This document shows positions 7,487 through 16,575 of a stretch of DNA of 64,000 bases, one piece after another. This stretch comes from Pedobacter helvus (GTDB taxonomy: Bacteria > Bacteroidota > Bacteroidia > Sphingobacteriales > Sphingobacteriaceae), in assembly GCF_005925325.1 (NCBI RefSeq), contig NZ_SRMP01000003.1:377210-441209 (forward strand), written 5' to 3'. Each line of letters begins with the position of its first letter. Positions within the stretch are counted from its first letter, which is position 1. The notes below the pieces were generated by a model, which was not told the DNA's origin, ran no database searches, and saw only the letters and a list, made by a program, of their open reading frames with translations. A program made the position numbers and the translations under genes.

Positions 7487-8693
7487 CTAATTCTCCTGCA
7501 ATAATGTTCAAACTACTCATGTTAATGATGGCATCTGATAACAACATACCCTCACTCATTTTCGCATACATTTGGTAGTTAATAAAACTAGGTCTTCTAA
7601 AGTGTAAACGATAAGGACTTCTACCTCCGTCATTGATCAAATAAAAACCAAGCTCACCATTACCACCTTCAACAGCGTGGTAAACTTCTGCTTTTGGCGC
7701 ATCAATTTCACCCATCACAATTTTAAAGTGATAGATCAACGCTTCCATATTATTATAAACCTCTTCTTTTCCTGGCAAATAAAAATCAGGAACGTCAGCG
7801 TGGAATATTCCCTTTGGCTCTGACTTCAATTTTTCCATGGCTTGCTCGATAATGCGAACACTTTGCCACATTTCTTCATTGCGTACCAAATAACGATCAA
7901 AAACATCACCACTTGTACCTACCGGAATTTCGAAATCAAAATCCTGATAAGAAGAATACGGCTCGCTTACACGAACATCATAATCAATACCTGTAGCACG
8001 CAACAATGGACCCGTCCAACTGTAACTCAATGCATTTTCTGCAGTTACTTCGGCTACTCCTTTGGTACGATCAATAAAAATTCTATTGCGATTTAATAAG
8101 CTTTCAAACTCCTTTAAAGCAGCAGGAAATTCTTTCAAGAATTTATTGATTTTAGCAAATGCAACCTCATTAAAATCTCTTTCTAAACCACCAATACGAC
8201 CAATGTTAGTAGTCAAACGAGCACCACAGATTTCTTCAAAAATCTCGTAAATATGCTCTCTATATTGGAAAAGGTAAAGGAAAGTTGTAGTTGCACCCGT
8301 ATCTTGAGCAATAATGGTATTACAAATGATATGATCGGCAATACGCGAAAGCTCCATGATGATCACCCTTAAATAATCTACCCTTTTCGGGATCTGAATA
8401 TTTAAAAGCTTCTCTACCGTCATGTGCCAGCCCATGTTATTGATAGGCGACGAACAGTAGTTTAAACGATCTGTTAATGGTGTAATTTGATAGAATGGAC
8501 GGTGTTCAGCAATCTTCTCGAAAGCTCTGTGAATATATCCAATGGTAGATACACCACTTACAATTCGCTCGCCATCCATTTGCAAAACATTTTGGAACAC
8601 GCCGTGTGTTGCTGGGTGCGTAGGCCCTAAGTTCAGGGTTACCAATCCATCTTGCGGATCATTGTCTGTATATACTGGTTGATTGTTATTCAT
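7479..8693 (-). CDS. nuoD: NADH-quinone oxidoreductase subunit D
   Basis: 49-kDa subunit of complex I, 404 residues, forming the quinone-binding pocket with NuoB and related to NiFe-hydrogenase large subunits. Recognised by LGPTHPATHGVFQNVLQMDG near the N-terminus, GYIHRAFEKIAEHR, and the GRSPYRLHFRRPSFINYQ region near the C-terminus. NuoC is a separate gene upstream, so no CD fusion here. It is separated from nuoC by 93 nt that contain a C-tract/G-tract palindrome and it overlaps nuoE by 8 nt. Confidence 0.97.
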   Translation of the reverse strand: MNNNQPVYTDNDPQDGLVTLNLGPTHPATHGVFQNVLQMDGERIVSGVSTIGYIHRAFEKIAEHRPFYQITPLTDRLNYCSSPINNMGWHMTVEKLLNIQIPKRVDYLRVIIMELSRIADHIICNTIIAQDTGATTTFLYLFQYREHIYEIFEEICGARLTTNIGRIGGLERDFNEVAFAKINKFLKEFPAALKEFESLLNRNRIFIDRTKGVAEVTAENALSYSWTGPLLRATGIDYDVRVSEPYSSYQDFDFEIPVGTSGDVFDRYLVRNEEMWQSVRIIEQAMEKLKSEPKGIFHADVPDFYLPGKEEVYNNMEALIYHFKIVMGEIDAPKAEVYHAVEGGNGELGFYLINDGGRSPYRLHFRRPSFINYQMYAKMSEGMLLSDAIINMSSLNIIAGELDA

Positions 8694-8764
8694 ACCCCTA
8701 AATTCCGATTAATCGGAACTTCCTTTCAAATTTATAATATTTTATTTCATTATATTAACCTTAT

Positions 8765-8790
8765 CCCCTTTAGGGGGCAAGGGGGTTTAT
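8765..8790. repeat. C-tract/G-tract palindrome abutting the nuoC stop
   Basis: CCCCTT (8765-8770) pairs with AAGGGG (8779-8784); the minus-strand reading runs from the nuoC stop straight into AAACCCCCTTGC, exactly as behind nuoH. It is a second copy of the same dispersed element. Confidence 0.75.
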
Positions 8791-9287
8791 CTACCAAAGT
8801 ATTCATCTTTTTTATCTACCCTGTTAGGATCTTCTAACGGGTATTGCTTAAGCATCGGATGAACGTTGAGCTCATCCATGTTTAATATCCTTCTCAAGTC
8901 AGGATGCCCTTCGAATTTCACACCGAAGAAATCATAAGTTTCTCTTTCCATCCAATTTGCACCATTCCATAAAACAGTAGCCGAAGCTACCCTTGGATCA
9001 TTTTCATGCAAAAACACTTTAAGCCTCACTCTGATTCCACTTACCATACTATGTAAGTGATAAACCACAGCAATCCTCTCTTTCTCTGGATAGTGTACCG
9101 CCGTGATATCTGTTAAGAAGTTGAAGTTGATCTTTCCGTTTTCTTTCAGAAAAGAAAGCACTTCGATCACTTTATCTTTAGTGGTAGAGAAAGTTAACAA
9201 GCCATAGGGCTCAGAAACGTCAAAAAGCTGCTCGCCGAATTTTTCGCCTAGCAGATCAACTAACTCTGTATTTGTTGCTTTAGCCAT
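8787..9287 (-). CDS. nuoC: NADH-quinone oxidoreductase subunit C
   Basis: 30-kDa subunit of complex I, 166 residues, a peripheral-arm structural subunit. The family signature is present near the C-terminus: NWMERETYDFFGVKFEGHPD, followed by RRILNMDE and QYPLEDPNR. The ATG overlaps the nuoB stop by one base (TAATG). The 3' end runs directly into a dispersed palindrome. Confidence 0.97.
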   Translation of the reverse strand: MAKATNTELVDLLGEKFGEQLFDVSEPYGLLTFSTTKDKVIEVLSFLKENGKINFNFLTDITAVHYPEKERIAVVYHLHSMVSGIRVRLKVFLHENDPRVASATVLWNGANWMERETYDFFGVKFEGHPDLRRILNMDELNVHPMLKQYPLEDPNRVDKKDEYFGR

Positions 9288-9829
9288 TATTGTATTCCGT
9301 AACCTGCTAACAGTTCTTTATATTCAGGAGAATGCCTTCTTCTACCCGATTCATTTTTTACTAAATCTTGGATACGCTGAAAACCATCTAAGATTGCTTC
9401 AGGCCTTGGCGGACAACCGGGCACGTAAACATCCACAGGGATGATTTCATCGATACCTTGCAATACCGAATAAGTGTCAAAAATACCTCCACTAGATGCA
9501 CAGGCACCTACAGCCATTACCCAACGAGGCTCGGCCATTTGAAGATAAACCTGTTTCAATACCGGACCCATTTTCTTTGCAATAGTTCCCATAACCATTA
9601 AAACATCTGCCTGACGAGGAGAAAAACTCAAACGTTCTGAACCGAAACGTCCAAAATCATAATGAGATCCCATGGTAGCCATAAATTCGATACCACAGCA
9701 AGAAGTTGCGAAAGGTAACGGCCACAAAGAATGTGAACGGGCCAATCCAATTGCCTTGTCTAAAGAAGTGGCGAAAAAGCCGTTTCCTTCTATGCCTGGA
9801 GGCGCCTCAACTATTTTGATTTCACTCAT
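9287..9829 (-). CDS. nuoB: NADH-quinone oxidoreductase subunit B (cluster N2)
   Basis: PSST-type subunit that holds the terminal cluster N2 which reduces quinone. Ligands: tandem Cys44-Cys45 (ATSCCGIEFM), Cys110 (VGACASSGG) and Cys139 (VPGCPPRPEA). I chose the ATG at 9829 (MSEIKIVEAPPG, 180 residues) because the longer frame to 9877 would have to begin with TTG and adds a hydrophobic 16-residue extension not seen in the family. The gene is followed without a gap by nuoC. Confidence 0.96.
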   Translation of the reverse strand: MSEIKIVEAPPGIEGNGFFATSLDKAIGLARSHSLWPLPFATSCCGIEFMATMGSHYDFGRFGSERLSFSPRQADVLMVMGTIAKKMGPVLKQVYLQMAEPRWVMAVGACASSGGIFDTYSVLQGIDEIIPVDVYVPGCPPRPEAILDGFQRIQDLVKNESGRRRHSPEYKELLAGYGIQ

Positions 9830-9952
9830 GCTTATAAACAAAAATGCTTGCCCTAATATAACTAGGACAAGCAGCAAAAATACGATATTTAGCCTGATTT
9901 AGGTCACCCTCTAATCATTTAGAAACAATCTAAATAATTAGCTTAAAGTGTT

Positions 9953-10324
9953 CTAATGCCAATCTAATGCTTTCTTTTTTAACACATAAATGAAGCCGAG
10001 CAATAACGTTCCCATGAATATAAACATCTCGATAATTCCGTTCCATCCTAGCTCTCTAAAATTAACTGCCCACGGGTACATGAAGATTACCTCAACATCA
10101 AAAAGCACAAATAATATCGCTACCAGGAAATACTTGATAGAGAATGGCTGACGAGCATTACCTATTACCTCAACCCCAGATTCAAATGAAGTAAGTTTAT
10201 CTTTAGTTTTTCTTTTAGGCCCTAATAAGTGAGTAGCAAATAATGTTACTACTACGAAACCTAAAGCAACAATTACCTGAAATATAATAGGAATAAAATC
10301 TTGTGCTGTACTTTGTGCTTGCAT
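9953..10324 (-). CDS. nuoA: NADH-quinone oxidoreductase subunit A
   Basis: Membrane subunit A, 123 residues with three helices, first gene of the nuo operon as transcribed here. The loop after helix 1 has the family pattern KLTSFESGVEVIGNARQPFSI and helix 2 the acidic VLFDVEVIFMYPWA. Start chosen at the ATG 10324 (MQAQSTAQD); the longer frame to 10345 begins with TTG. Only about 30 nt separate this start from the terminator of the upstream TPR gene, so the nuo promoter must overlap that terminator region or readthrough contributes; I could not identify a convincing promoter. Confidence 0.96.
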   Translation of the reverse strand: MQAQSTAQDFIPIIFQVIVALGFVVVTLFATHLLGPKRKTKDKLTSFESGVEVIGNARQPFSIKYFLVAILFVLFDVEVIFMYPWAVNFRELGWNGIIEMFIFMGTLLLGFIYVLKKKALDWH

Positions 10325-10354
10325 AACTGTAATGATTTGAGGCAAAATTAAAAT

Positions 10355-10385
10355 AAAAAGGCAGGATTACAAATCCTGCCTTTTT
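10355..10385. terminator. Intrinsic terminator after the TPR gene
   Basis: GGCAGGATT (10360-10368) and AATCCTGCC (10372-10380) form a 9-bp stem with a 3-nt loop, flanked by A5 and T5, so it can work on both strands. It closes the Ton/TPR operon just ahead of nuoA. Confidence 0.9.
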
Positions 10386-10402
10386 GATATTATTTATAAA
10401 GA

Positions 10403-12136
10403 TTACTTCTTAATAGGAGCTTTCTTTGGTGCTGGACCAGCTAAGAACTTTAAGTTATCAGTAGCTAACGCGTTTTGAGGATCAATAGCTAACGTTTTAT
10501 TGAAATACTCTTTAGCTTTTTCTTTATCAGTGTTCGCATAAATAGCTCCAAGATAGTTGTAAGCTTCTGCCAATGGTACTTTATTAGCAGCTGCCTTTTC
10601 TGGTTTAGCTACAGTTACCAAGTCAATAAATTTTTCGTAATATGGAACTGCTAATTTTTGTGAACTTTCTGCATCATCTAAATTCTTATTGATACGTGCT
10701 CTAAATAAATAAGCTGTCTCATAATCAGGAGCTAATCTTGTCAATTTAGAAAACGCAGTGTCCGCTTTAACTAAAGCATCTTTAGTAGGATTTTTATTAT
10801 CTCTTACATCATACGCATAAGCAAAATAGTGAGATGCACCTAAATAGTAGTAGTTCATTGCTACGTTAGGATCTTTTGAATTAGCTTCAGTTACTTTTTC
10901 ATAAACCTGCGCAGCCTTTGCAAAGTTTTTAGCAGCATAAAATTTAGCACCTATTGCAGCAAGTTCCTCAGACTTAGTTGAATCTAATTCTACTGCTTTA
11001 GAAATGTTAATAAAAGCCAAGCTATCTTGACCTAAGTTTTGTTGTGCTTTACCTAAGTATAAATAATCAGATCCGATGATACGTGAAGCATCTTGGGTTC
11101 TACCAAACAATTCGTTCATGTATTTGATACCTTGCTCATAGTTCTTGTTTTCTACAGCAGAATAACCTCTCATCCTTGTAACTACGAAGTTTTTAGGATC
11201 TTTAGGATCTGGTGCGTTTAAAGTAGCAACTTCCTTCTCTAAAGTCGCAAAATCGTTTGCATAGAATAAGAATTGAGCATAACGTAGACGAGAATCGAAA
11301 GATTTGTCAGTTAAATCTAAATACTTTCTCATGTTCTCTAAAGATTGACTTTTCTTAGCGGCTCCATTTTTAGGATCAGCTAAAGACCACTGATTTTGAA
11401 CCTCAGCAAGTTCTCTGTATGCAGGACCATAATTAGGATCTGCGGCAATCACTTTCTGAATTTCAGCTTCCGCCTCAGGGAAAGCAAAAGCATCTTTGTA
11501 CATTTTACCAATTTGAACATTAGCTCTATACAAAGTAGGATTGATATCTAATGCTCGCAGATATTGAGGATAAGCTTCCGTATTCTTTCTTTGAGAAGCA
11601 TAAAAATCTGCCAATGCCAAGAAAGTTTCTGGGTCTTTATCTTTCGAATCTAATTCATCAGCTTTTTGTAAGTTAGGCAAAGCTTGAGCATAGTCGATAT
11701 TCTTTTTATCTACTTGATCGATATATGCTCTACCTATTGCTAAATAGGTTGTATAGTCTTTTGCTTTTAAACTTATCGCTTTATCAAAATTAGTTTTTGC
11801 ATTAGTTGCATTACCTTGTGATAAATCAGCTTGACCTAAACCAACAAAATTCAATGCATTTTTAGGGTCAGCAGTTGTTCCATTAGTAAAAGCTGCTCTA
11901 GCAGAATCGATATTATCAGTCAATAAATATACCTTACCTAAGTTGAAGTAGTTTTCTCCTTCTTTTGGCTGGTTAGCCACTAAGGTTTTAAGCATTGATG
12001 TTGCTTTTTGATATTGTTCAGCATCGATAGCTTTCTTAGCATCGGCTAAACTTTGAGCAAATGAGGCAGTGCTACCCATCAATAATAAGCCTGTGGCCAA
12101 GGCTACGTTCTTCTTAATCATTTTCATTGTCTCCAT
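10403..12136 (-). CDS. Secreted/periplasmic tetratricopeptide repeat protein
   Basis: 577 residues: a signal peptide (about 1-27, ending near TASFA) followed by TPR-like helical pairs over almost the full length (for example ENYFNLGKVYLLTDNIDSA, YLAIGRAYIDQVDK, YNYLGAIYANTDKEKAKEYF), and a short basic tail (PKKAPIKK). No enzymatic domain is visible; TPR arrays are protein-interaction scaffolds. It is the last gene of the exbB-exbD-exbD-tonB-PstS-like operon, 63 nt behind the lipoprotein gene, which hints at a role in assembling or organising the Ton machinery in the periplasm. Three in-frame ATG codons lie close together at the start, so the exact N-terminus is uncertain. Confidence 0.88.
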   Translation of the reverse strand: METMKMIKKNVALATGLLLMGSTASFAQSLADAKKAIDAEQYQKATSMLKTLVANQPKEGENYFNLGKVYLLTDNIDSARAAFTNGTTADPKNALNFVGLGQADLSQGNATNAKTNFDKAISLKAKDYTTYLAIGRAYIDQVDKKNIDYAQALPNLQKADELDSKDKDPETFLALADFYASQRKNTEAYPQYLRALDINPTLYRANVQIGKMYKDAFAFPEAEAEIQKVIAADPNYGPAYRELAEVQNQWSLADPKNGAAKKSQSLENMRKYLDLTDKSFDSRLRYAQFLFYANDFATLEKEVATLNAPDPKDPKNFVVTRMRGYSAVENKNYEQGIKYMNELFGRTQDASRIIGSDYLYLGKAQQNLGQDSLAFINISKAVELDSTKSEELAAIGAKFYAAKNFAKAAQVYEKVTEANSKDPNVAMNYYYLGASHYFAYAYDVRDNKNPTKDALVKADTAFSKLTRLAPDYETAYLFRARINKNLDDAESSQKLAVPYYEKFIDLVTVAKPEKAAANKVPLAEAYNYLGAIYANTDKEKAKEYFNKTLAIDPQNALATDNLKFLAGPAPKKAPIKK

Positions 12137-12199
12137 TTGTTAATTTGAAATATCTGCTACTGCGCTATACAGTGATTTCTATTTCTGTAATTTTAATAA

Positions 12200-13120
12200 T
12201 TATTTTGTGTTAGTTTTTAAGTTAATTTCTCTTGGTGCAATTTCATGAGGCCCAAGCCCCGATTTAAGCACAAGTAATTGTCCGCGTGGGCTTGATAACC
12301 AAGTTGCAAATCCCGTGCCTAAACCACTTGTACCTTCTGCGTTAATGATGTAAACATTTCTCAAAAACGGGTATTTACCATTAATCAAATTCTCCTGAGT
12401 AGGCTTGTAATAAGCATCTCCGGCCTTTTTAGAAGCAAGATTTCTTACGGCTAGCGTTTTAACGTCCGATAAAAATGGTGAAGGATTTTTAACATTCTTT
12501 AACAACCAGTTGACACCTATTACACCGATGTAACCTTTATTTTCGGCAACATACTTAATAACGTCGTTTGTTGTTTTTAATGTATAGACACCTGATTTCG
12601 GTAATTCCTTGATACCTGCAGAGTCTATAAAATATCTTATGGTGCTTGAATAAGCATTGTCAAAAACTAATTTCTTGCCACTTTTAGCAGTCCCTCTCAT
12701 GATATCATAAGCTTCTTCAACTGTAATGGTACTATCCGCATCTGCCTTGTTAGCAATTAACGCTAATCCGTCTATTGCAAACCTATCTACATAAATAGGG
12801 CTTTTTCTTTGCTTATAAAAATACTCCTCTTCGGGTTTAAGCATCCTAGACATCACTAGCATTTTCACTTCACCTTTGCGAAATTTAGGTAAAATTTCAT
12901 TTTCGTTACCTACAACAACATTAACGGTTGCATCTGGATAATCAGATTTGAACACTTGAATTTGACCGTCTAAAATACGGGCGTAAGTTTCATCAAGCAA
13001 AATCGTAGTACTTCCAGAAGTTCTCTTCTCTCCAACTGTATCTTGGTTTGTATTTCTATTACAAGAAAGTATTGATACGACCAATAACAGTGCAAGCATT
13101 AAACTAGATACATTTCTCAT
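12200..13120 (-). CDS. PstS-like substrate-binding lipoprotein
   Basis: 306-residue lipoprotein with lipobox SILSC (Cys20), then a periplasmic binding-protein type-2 fold resembling phosphate-binding PstS: SGSTTILLDETYARI near the N-terminus, LALIANKADADSTITVEE and a C-terminal GTSGLGTGFATWLSSPRGQ. No PstCAB transporter genes are adjacent; the neighbours are TonB/ExbBD and a TPR protein. A direct role in phosphate ABC uptake is therefore not supported by context, and it may sense or bind a ligand for the Ton system. Gap to the small membrane gene is 1 nt. Confidence 0.85.
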   Translation of the reverse strand: MRNVSSLMLALLLVVSILSCNRNTNQDTVGEKRTSGSTTILLDETYARILDGQIQVFKSDYPDATVNVVVGNENEILPKFRKGEVKMLVMSRMLKPEEEYFYKQRKSPIYVDRFAIDGLALIANKADADSTITVEEAYDIMRGTAKSGKKLVFDNAYSSTIRYFIDSAGIKELPKSGVYTLKTTNDVIKYVAENKGYIGVIGVNWLLKNVKNPSPFLSDVKTLAVRNLASKKAGDAYYKPTQENLINGKYPFLRNVYIINAEGTSGLGTGFATWLSSPRGQLLVLKSGLGPHEIAPREINLKTNTK

Positions 13121-13121
13121 T

Positions 13122-13355
13122 TTACTTGTTATCTCTTAAGATTCTAAAAAATCTAATTATTGCGTAAATAATTAAAACGATACCAAACGCAATACGATAT
13201 CCTTGAGGAAATTTTTGCGGGTCTAGATGAATTAGGTCTCCGAAAAAAACAACTATAACAGCGATGGTGCAAAAAAGGATAATCATCGCAACCCCTAAAA
13301 TAAACAGAAATCGCTGTTGAGGCGATTTCTGTCTTGAATTATCTGAATTTAGCAT
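13122..13355 (-). CDS. Small two-helix membrane protein of the Ton operon
   Basis: 77 residues with a basic N-terminal tail, two hydrophobic helices (about 16-38 and 51-70) and a positively charged end (RFFRILRDNK). I recognise no named family. It is placed between tonB (14-nt gap) and the PstS-like gene (1-nt gap), so it is clearly co-transcribed. A structural role in the inner-membrane motor complex is only a guess from context. Confidence 0.8.
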   Translation of the reverse strand: MLNSDNSRQKSPQQRFLFILGVAMIILFCTIAVIVVFFGDLIHLDPQKFPQGYRIAFGIVLIIYAIIRFFRILRDNK

Positions 13356-13369
13356 TCTATATGACTAAA

Positions 13370-14185
13370 TTATTGTTGCAAAGTAAATGCAATAGGCATG
13401 TTGTATTTTACTCTCACAGGCTTACCGTTTTGCATACCTGGATTCCATCTTTTACTACCTTTTACTACCCTTACTGCTTCTTCATCCGTACCGTACCCTA
13501 ATTTCCTGTCAACTTTTACGTCGGTAACAGAACCATCTTTCTCTACAGTAAACGAGATAAATACTTTACCTTGAATGTTATTCTCAGCAGCCATTGGTGG
13601 GTATTTCAAGTTATCACCGATGTACTTGTAAAACTTATCCATACCACCTGGGAAGGTTGGAGGGTTCTCCATACTCACAAAGCTATAAACTGTATTATCT
13701 TCTACAACTACAGCTTGTTTCGGACCTTCACCAGCAGCAGTAATTTGCACTACATCTGCAGTTGGGTCACCTTCAATGGTTTTTTGACCAGGGTCTGCCT
13801 TTTTCAAGTCCTCTACGGTTGGCGGTTTCTCATCACGAACCTCATTATCCGGTTTTACAATCGGAGGAGGGAACTTGATTTGATCCTGCTTTGGTGGAGG
13901 TGGCTCTACCGGAGGAGGTGTTTTCACTTCTGGGTTAATTGGTGGAGGTGGTTGCATAATCACCTCTCTTATCGTCTCTTCTGGTTCTACCGGTCCCATT
14001 CCTTTAATCAACGAGTAAATTTTCGGAGTAAAGAAAAGCAACACGAAAACCGATCCAGCAAGAAGTAAAGACTTGGTTGTATTCCAAGAATTTTGCTGAC
14101 GAAGTTTATACGCTCCGTAAGATTTATTCTTGTCTTCGAACACAACGTCTATCCAACCTCTATTATACAAATCTATTTTAGACAT
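13370..14185 (-). CDS. tonB: Energy transducer TonB
   Basis: 271-residue TonB: a short cytoplasmic N-terminus, one membrane helix (about 38-56), a proline-rich periplasm-spanning stretch (about 75-125, rich in PPPP and PPP-V-PP), and a C-terminal TonB domain (about 185-271) with YPPMAAENNIQGKVFISF and the GMQNGKPVRVKYNMPIAF end typical of Bacteroidota TonB proteins. It passes proton-motive force from ExbB/ExbD to outer-membrane TonB-dependent transporters. Located 29 nt behind the second exbD. Confidence 0.95.
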   Translation of the reverse strand: MSKIDLYNRGWIDVVFEDKNKSYGAYKLRQQNSWNTTKSLLLAGSVFVLLFFTPKIYSLIKGMGPVEPEETIREVIMQPPPPINPEVKTPPPVEPPPPKQDQIKFPPPIVKPDNEVRDEKPPTVEDLKKADPGQKTIEGDPTADVVQITAAGEGPKQAVVVEDNTVYSFVSMENPPTFPGGMDKFYKYIGDNLKYPPMAAENNIQGKVFISFTVEKDGSVTDVKVDRKLGYGTDEEAVRVVKGSKRWNPGMQNGKPVRVKYNMPIAFTLQQ

Positions 14186-14214
14186 TGTTCAATTTTTTAA
14201 TAGGTTAATAATCA

Positions 14215-14763
14215 CTATAAAATCCCATTAGATCTCATAAACTCTTTCTCGCCGTCCAAAAGATGGTTAGGATCATCATCAACAGCAGGTGCACTGATGT
14301 TGGTTTTTGTGATAGCAATTTCATCCATGATGTCTACAAAGTTTTTATAAGTAGAACCATCTGTTGGTTTGATGATAATCACGATATCACGACCTGTTTT
14401 ATCCTTTACATCTTTTTTATTCTTCAACAATGAGGCTGTGATATCACCAAAACCTTCAATTGTTGGAGCATTTGTAGCTGAAGGCTGTCCCATGTACCAC
14501 GCAATTTTATCATTTTTACCTAATAAAATAGTCATTGTTTGAGATTCCCTCAGTTCCAATCTATTCTCATCTTTGGCATCTTTATCTGGCTTTGCAACTT
14601 CCATAGCTGCTGGCTTAGATAATGATGTTGTTAGCATGAAGAATGTGATCAGTAAGAACGCCAAGTCAACCATTGCAGTTAAATCTACCTTGGTAGCCTG
14701 CTTCTTGGTTCTTACTTTGCCGCCTTTTTTACCTCCGCCGGAGGAGGTGTCTAATTCTGCCAT
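14215..14763 (-). CDS. exbD: ExbD-family biopolymer transport protein (second copy)
   Basis: 182 residues with a lysine/glycine-rich cytoplasmic tail, one membrane helix (about 30-47, VDLTAMVDLAFLLITFFML) containing the proton-path Asp, and a periplasmic domain ending in SFVDIMDEIAITK-like sequence. It is paired with a second, different ExbD upstream (11-nt gap), a duplication usual in this phylum. The orphan ExbD at 21202-21738 is clearly its close relative, sharing the membrane helix and the NFVD..DEM/I periplasmic motif. Confidence 0.94.
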   Translation of the reverse strand: MAELDTSSGGGKKGGKVRTKKQATKVDLTAMVDLAFLLITFFMLTTSLSKPAAMEVAKPDKDAKDENRLELRESQTMTILLGKNDKIAWYMGQPSATNAPTIEGFGDITASLLKNKKDVKDKTGRDIVIIIKPTDGSTYKNFVDIMDEIAITKTNISAPAVDDDPNHLLDGEKEFMRSNGIL

Positions 14764-14774
14764 AGCTTATATTA

Positions 14775-15392
14775 TTATTCCCCGCCGCCTTCCGACGATG
14801 TAATTAAACTGAATTTGTTAATTTTTTGGTTTTGGAAAACTTCAACCACCTTGCGGATAACTGGATATTCTGTTTTTCCGTCACCTTTAATAGCCGCATT
14901 TAAATCTATACCATAGATTTCTCCGTTTGCCGTACGAGCTTCTTTTAACCAGTTAAACAATTCGTTGTTTCTAGTTGAATCTAAAGGAATTCCAGTTTGT
15001 AGACCCGACTTCTCACGTTGAGGGCCATCCATCGCCAAGAATTGCTTCAAGCTTCCAATAGGAACACCAAACGCTGGCAATACAGAAAAACGTTTGTATT
15101 CTTCTTCTGTAAAATTTAAGTTGTAAGCGGCTCCCATTTTTTGTAGTGTAGCTCTTTTAACGTCTTGTCCAACGATATCCAAGAACACTTTGCCCTTTCC
15201 AACGCTAACGACTACAACTCCTTTATCTGGCAATTTATATTGCACGGTAGATGAAGGCGTAGCAATCTCTAACGGATCTGGTTGGCGGGCAGTAGCTGTT
15301 AAAATAAAGAACGTAAGTAATAAGAACGACACGTCGCACATAGCGGTCATATCGATCGAAGTACTGGTTCTTTTTACTTTTGCTTTTGCCAT
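14775..15392 (-). CDS. exbD: ExbD-family biopolymer transport protein (first copy)
   Basis: 205 residues. An N-terminal basic segment is followed by one membrane helix with the proton-path Asp (TAMCDVSFLLLTFFILTA, about 14-32) and a periplasmic domain ending with VIRKVVEVFQNQKINKFSL. It differs from the downstream ExbD in having a longer periplasmic middle, suggesting a heteromeric motor stator. It follows exbB by 86 nt. Confidence 0.94.
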   Translation of the reverse strand: MAKAKVKRTSTSIDMTAMCDVSFLLLTFFILTATARQPDPLEIATPSSTVQYKLPDKGVVVVSVGKGKVFLDIVGQDVKRATLQKMGAAYNLNFTEEEYKRFSVLPAFGVPIGSLKQFLAMDGPQREKSGLQTGIPLDSTRNNELFNWLKEARTANGEIYGIDLNAAIKGDGKTEYPVIRKVVEVFQNQKINKFSLITSSEGGGE

Positions 15393-15478
15393 AATTATAA
15401 ATTATTTCAATCTTTTTTATTAATGATGTTAATTGTTCCGGTTTTCCATAAAGCCGGGAAAAGATTTTTTAATAATTC

Positions 15479-16309
15479 TTATTTATGGGTACTAGCGTAA
15501 GTTTGAACGATGCTAAATCCAGCTTCATCAATAGCATAAGTTAATTTATCAATTTTTGAAGTAAGGATGTTGTACATGATAATTGCTAAAGTAGAAGTAC
15601 CGATACCAGTAGCTGTACACATTAACGCCTCAGAGATACCTACCGCTAATGCTGCTTGATCTGGTGCTCCAGAGTTAGCTAAACCTGCGAAGGCCTTGAT
15701 CATACCTGTTACCGTACCTAATAGACCTGTTAATGTACCGATAGATACTAATGTTGCAATTACAGTTAAGTTTTGCTCTAACATTGGCATTTCTAATGTA
15801 GTAGCTTCTTCGATATCTTTTTGGATAGCTAATACAGATTGCTCAACATCTAATCTAGAGTCAGTTTCTACTTCGCTATATTTTTTCAAACCAGATTTGA
15901 TAACGTTAGCTACCGAACCTTGTTGTTTATCACACTCAGCGATTGCAGAAGAAATGTTGTTAGTTTTCAAGAAACCTTGAATTTTAGTAACGAAAGCTTG
16001 TAGACTTCCTTTACCAGTTGCTTTACTAATAACGATCATACGCTCTACAGAGAAAGTGATTGTCATTAATAATAAACCAATTAAGATTGCCACAATTGGA
16101 CCACCTTTATAAGCCATACCGGCATAGTTACCTTGCTTAGGTAAGTTCTCAACGTTGTTGTCAATAAAGTTGTTTGCATCACCCAAAACAAATTTGAAGA
16201 TACAGATACCAATAATAATACAGATAGGAATAACTAAGGTTGCGAATAAGTTAGATGCCGACGAGCTACCCTCGTTTTTAGCTGGTGTAGGTTTTGGTGC
16301 GTTTGCCAT
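15479..16309 (-). CDS. exbB: MotA/TolQ/ExbB proton channel protein
   Basis: 276 residues with an extended N-terminal helix pair (about 25-45 and 66-87) and the C-terminal two-helix MotA/TolQ/ExbB core (about 165-190 and 215-240), containing NLTVIATLVSIGTLTGLLGTV and a Thr/Ser-rich helix with MCTATGIGTSTLAII. It forms the proton channel that energises TonB. It is the first gene of its operon and has a well-formed Bacteroidota promoter 96 nt upstream (16405-16434). Confidence 0.95.
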   Translation of the reverse strand: MANAPKPTPAKNEGSSSASNLFATLVIPICIIIGICIFKFVLGDANNFIDNNVENLPKQGNYAGMAYKGGPIVAILIGLLLMTITFSVERMIVISKATGKGSLQAFVTKIQGFLKTNNISSAIAECDKQQGSVANVIKSGLKKYSEVETDSRLDVEQSVLAIQKDIEEATTLEMPMLEQNLTVIATLVSIGTLTGLLGTVTGMIKAFAGLANSGAPDQAALAVGISEALMCTATGIGTSTLAIIMYNILTSKIDKLTYAIDEAGFSIVQTYASTHK

Positions 16310-16404
16310 TTTTTTGATTTTTTAGTTTAGTACTTGTTTTTAAAATTTCTAAATAAATATAAGTTAATACACTCAACGCAGCCTAGGCCGAATTGTTGCG
16401 GAAG

Positions 16405-16434
16405 CAAATTTATAATTTTGATTTAAATTACAAA
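16405..16434 (-). promoter_or_regulatory. Bacteroidota-type promoter for the exbB-tonB operon
   Basis: On the minus strand, TTTG (16434-16431), an 18-nt spacer and TAAATTTG (16412-16405) match the TTTG / TAnnTTTG consensus of the main sigma factor in this phylum. Predicted transcript start is near 16398, about 90 nt ahead of exbB. Confidence 0.75.
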
Positions 16435-16490
16435 TTAAATATTCGTTACACAATTAATTCGTTACTTAAGCCGCCTAAAGCGTTCTTAAC

Positions 16491-16518
16491 TAAAAAAGAT
16501 TGCCTCTGAGGCAATCTT
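16491..16518 (-). terminator. Terminator of pckA
   Basis: A perfect 11-bp stem, AAGATTGCCTC facing GAGGCAATCTT around a single base (16496-16518), followed on the minus strand by T6. It lies 58 nt behind the pckA stop. Confidence 0.9.
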
Positions 16519-16575
16519 AACGCAATTAAAACTAAAAATTTAATTAAAAGCAAATTTTTGCAAGAAAAAAAAGTG

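Noticed and set aside
13571..14068. Plus-strand open frame of 165 codons
   Set aside because: Antisense to the proline-rich part of tonB; the Trp/Leu-rich translation is a by-product of the repeated proline codons.
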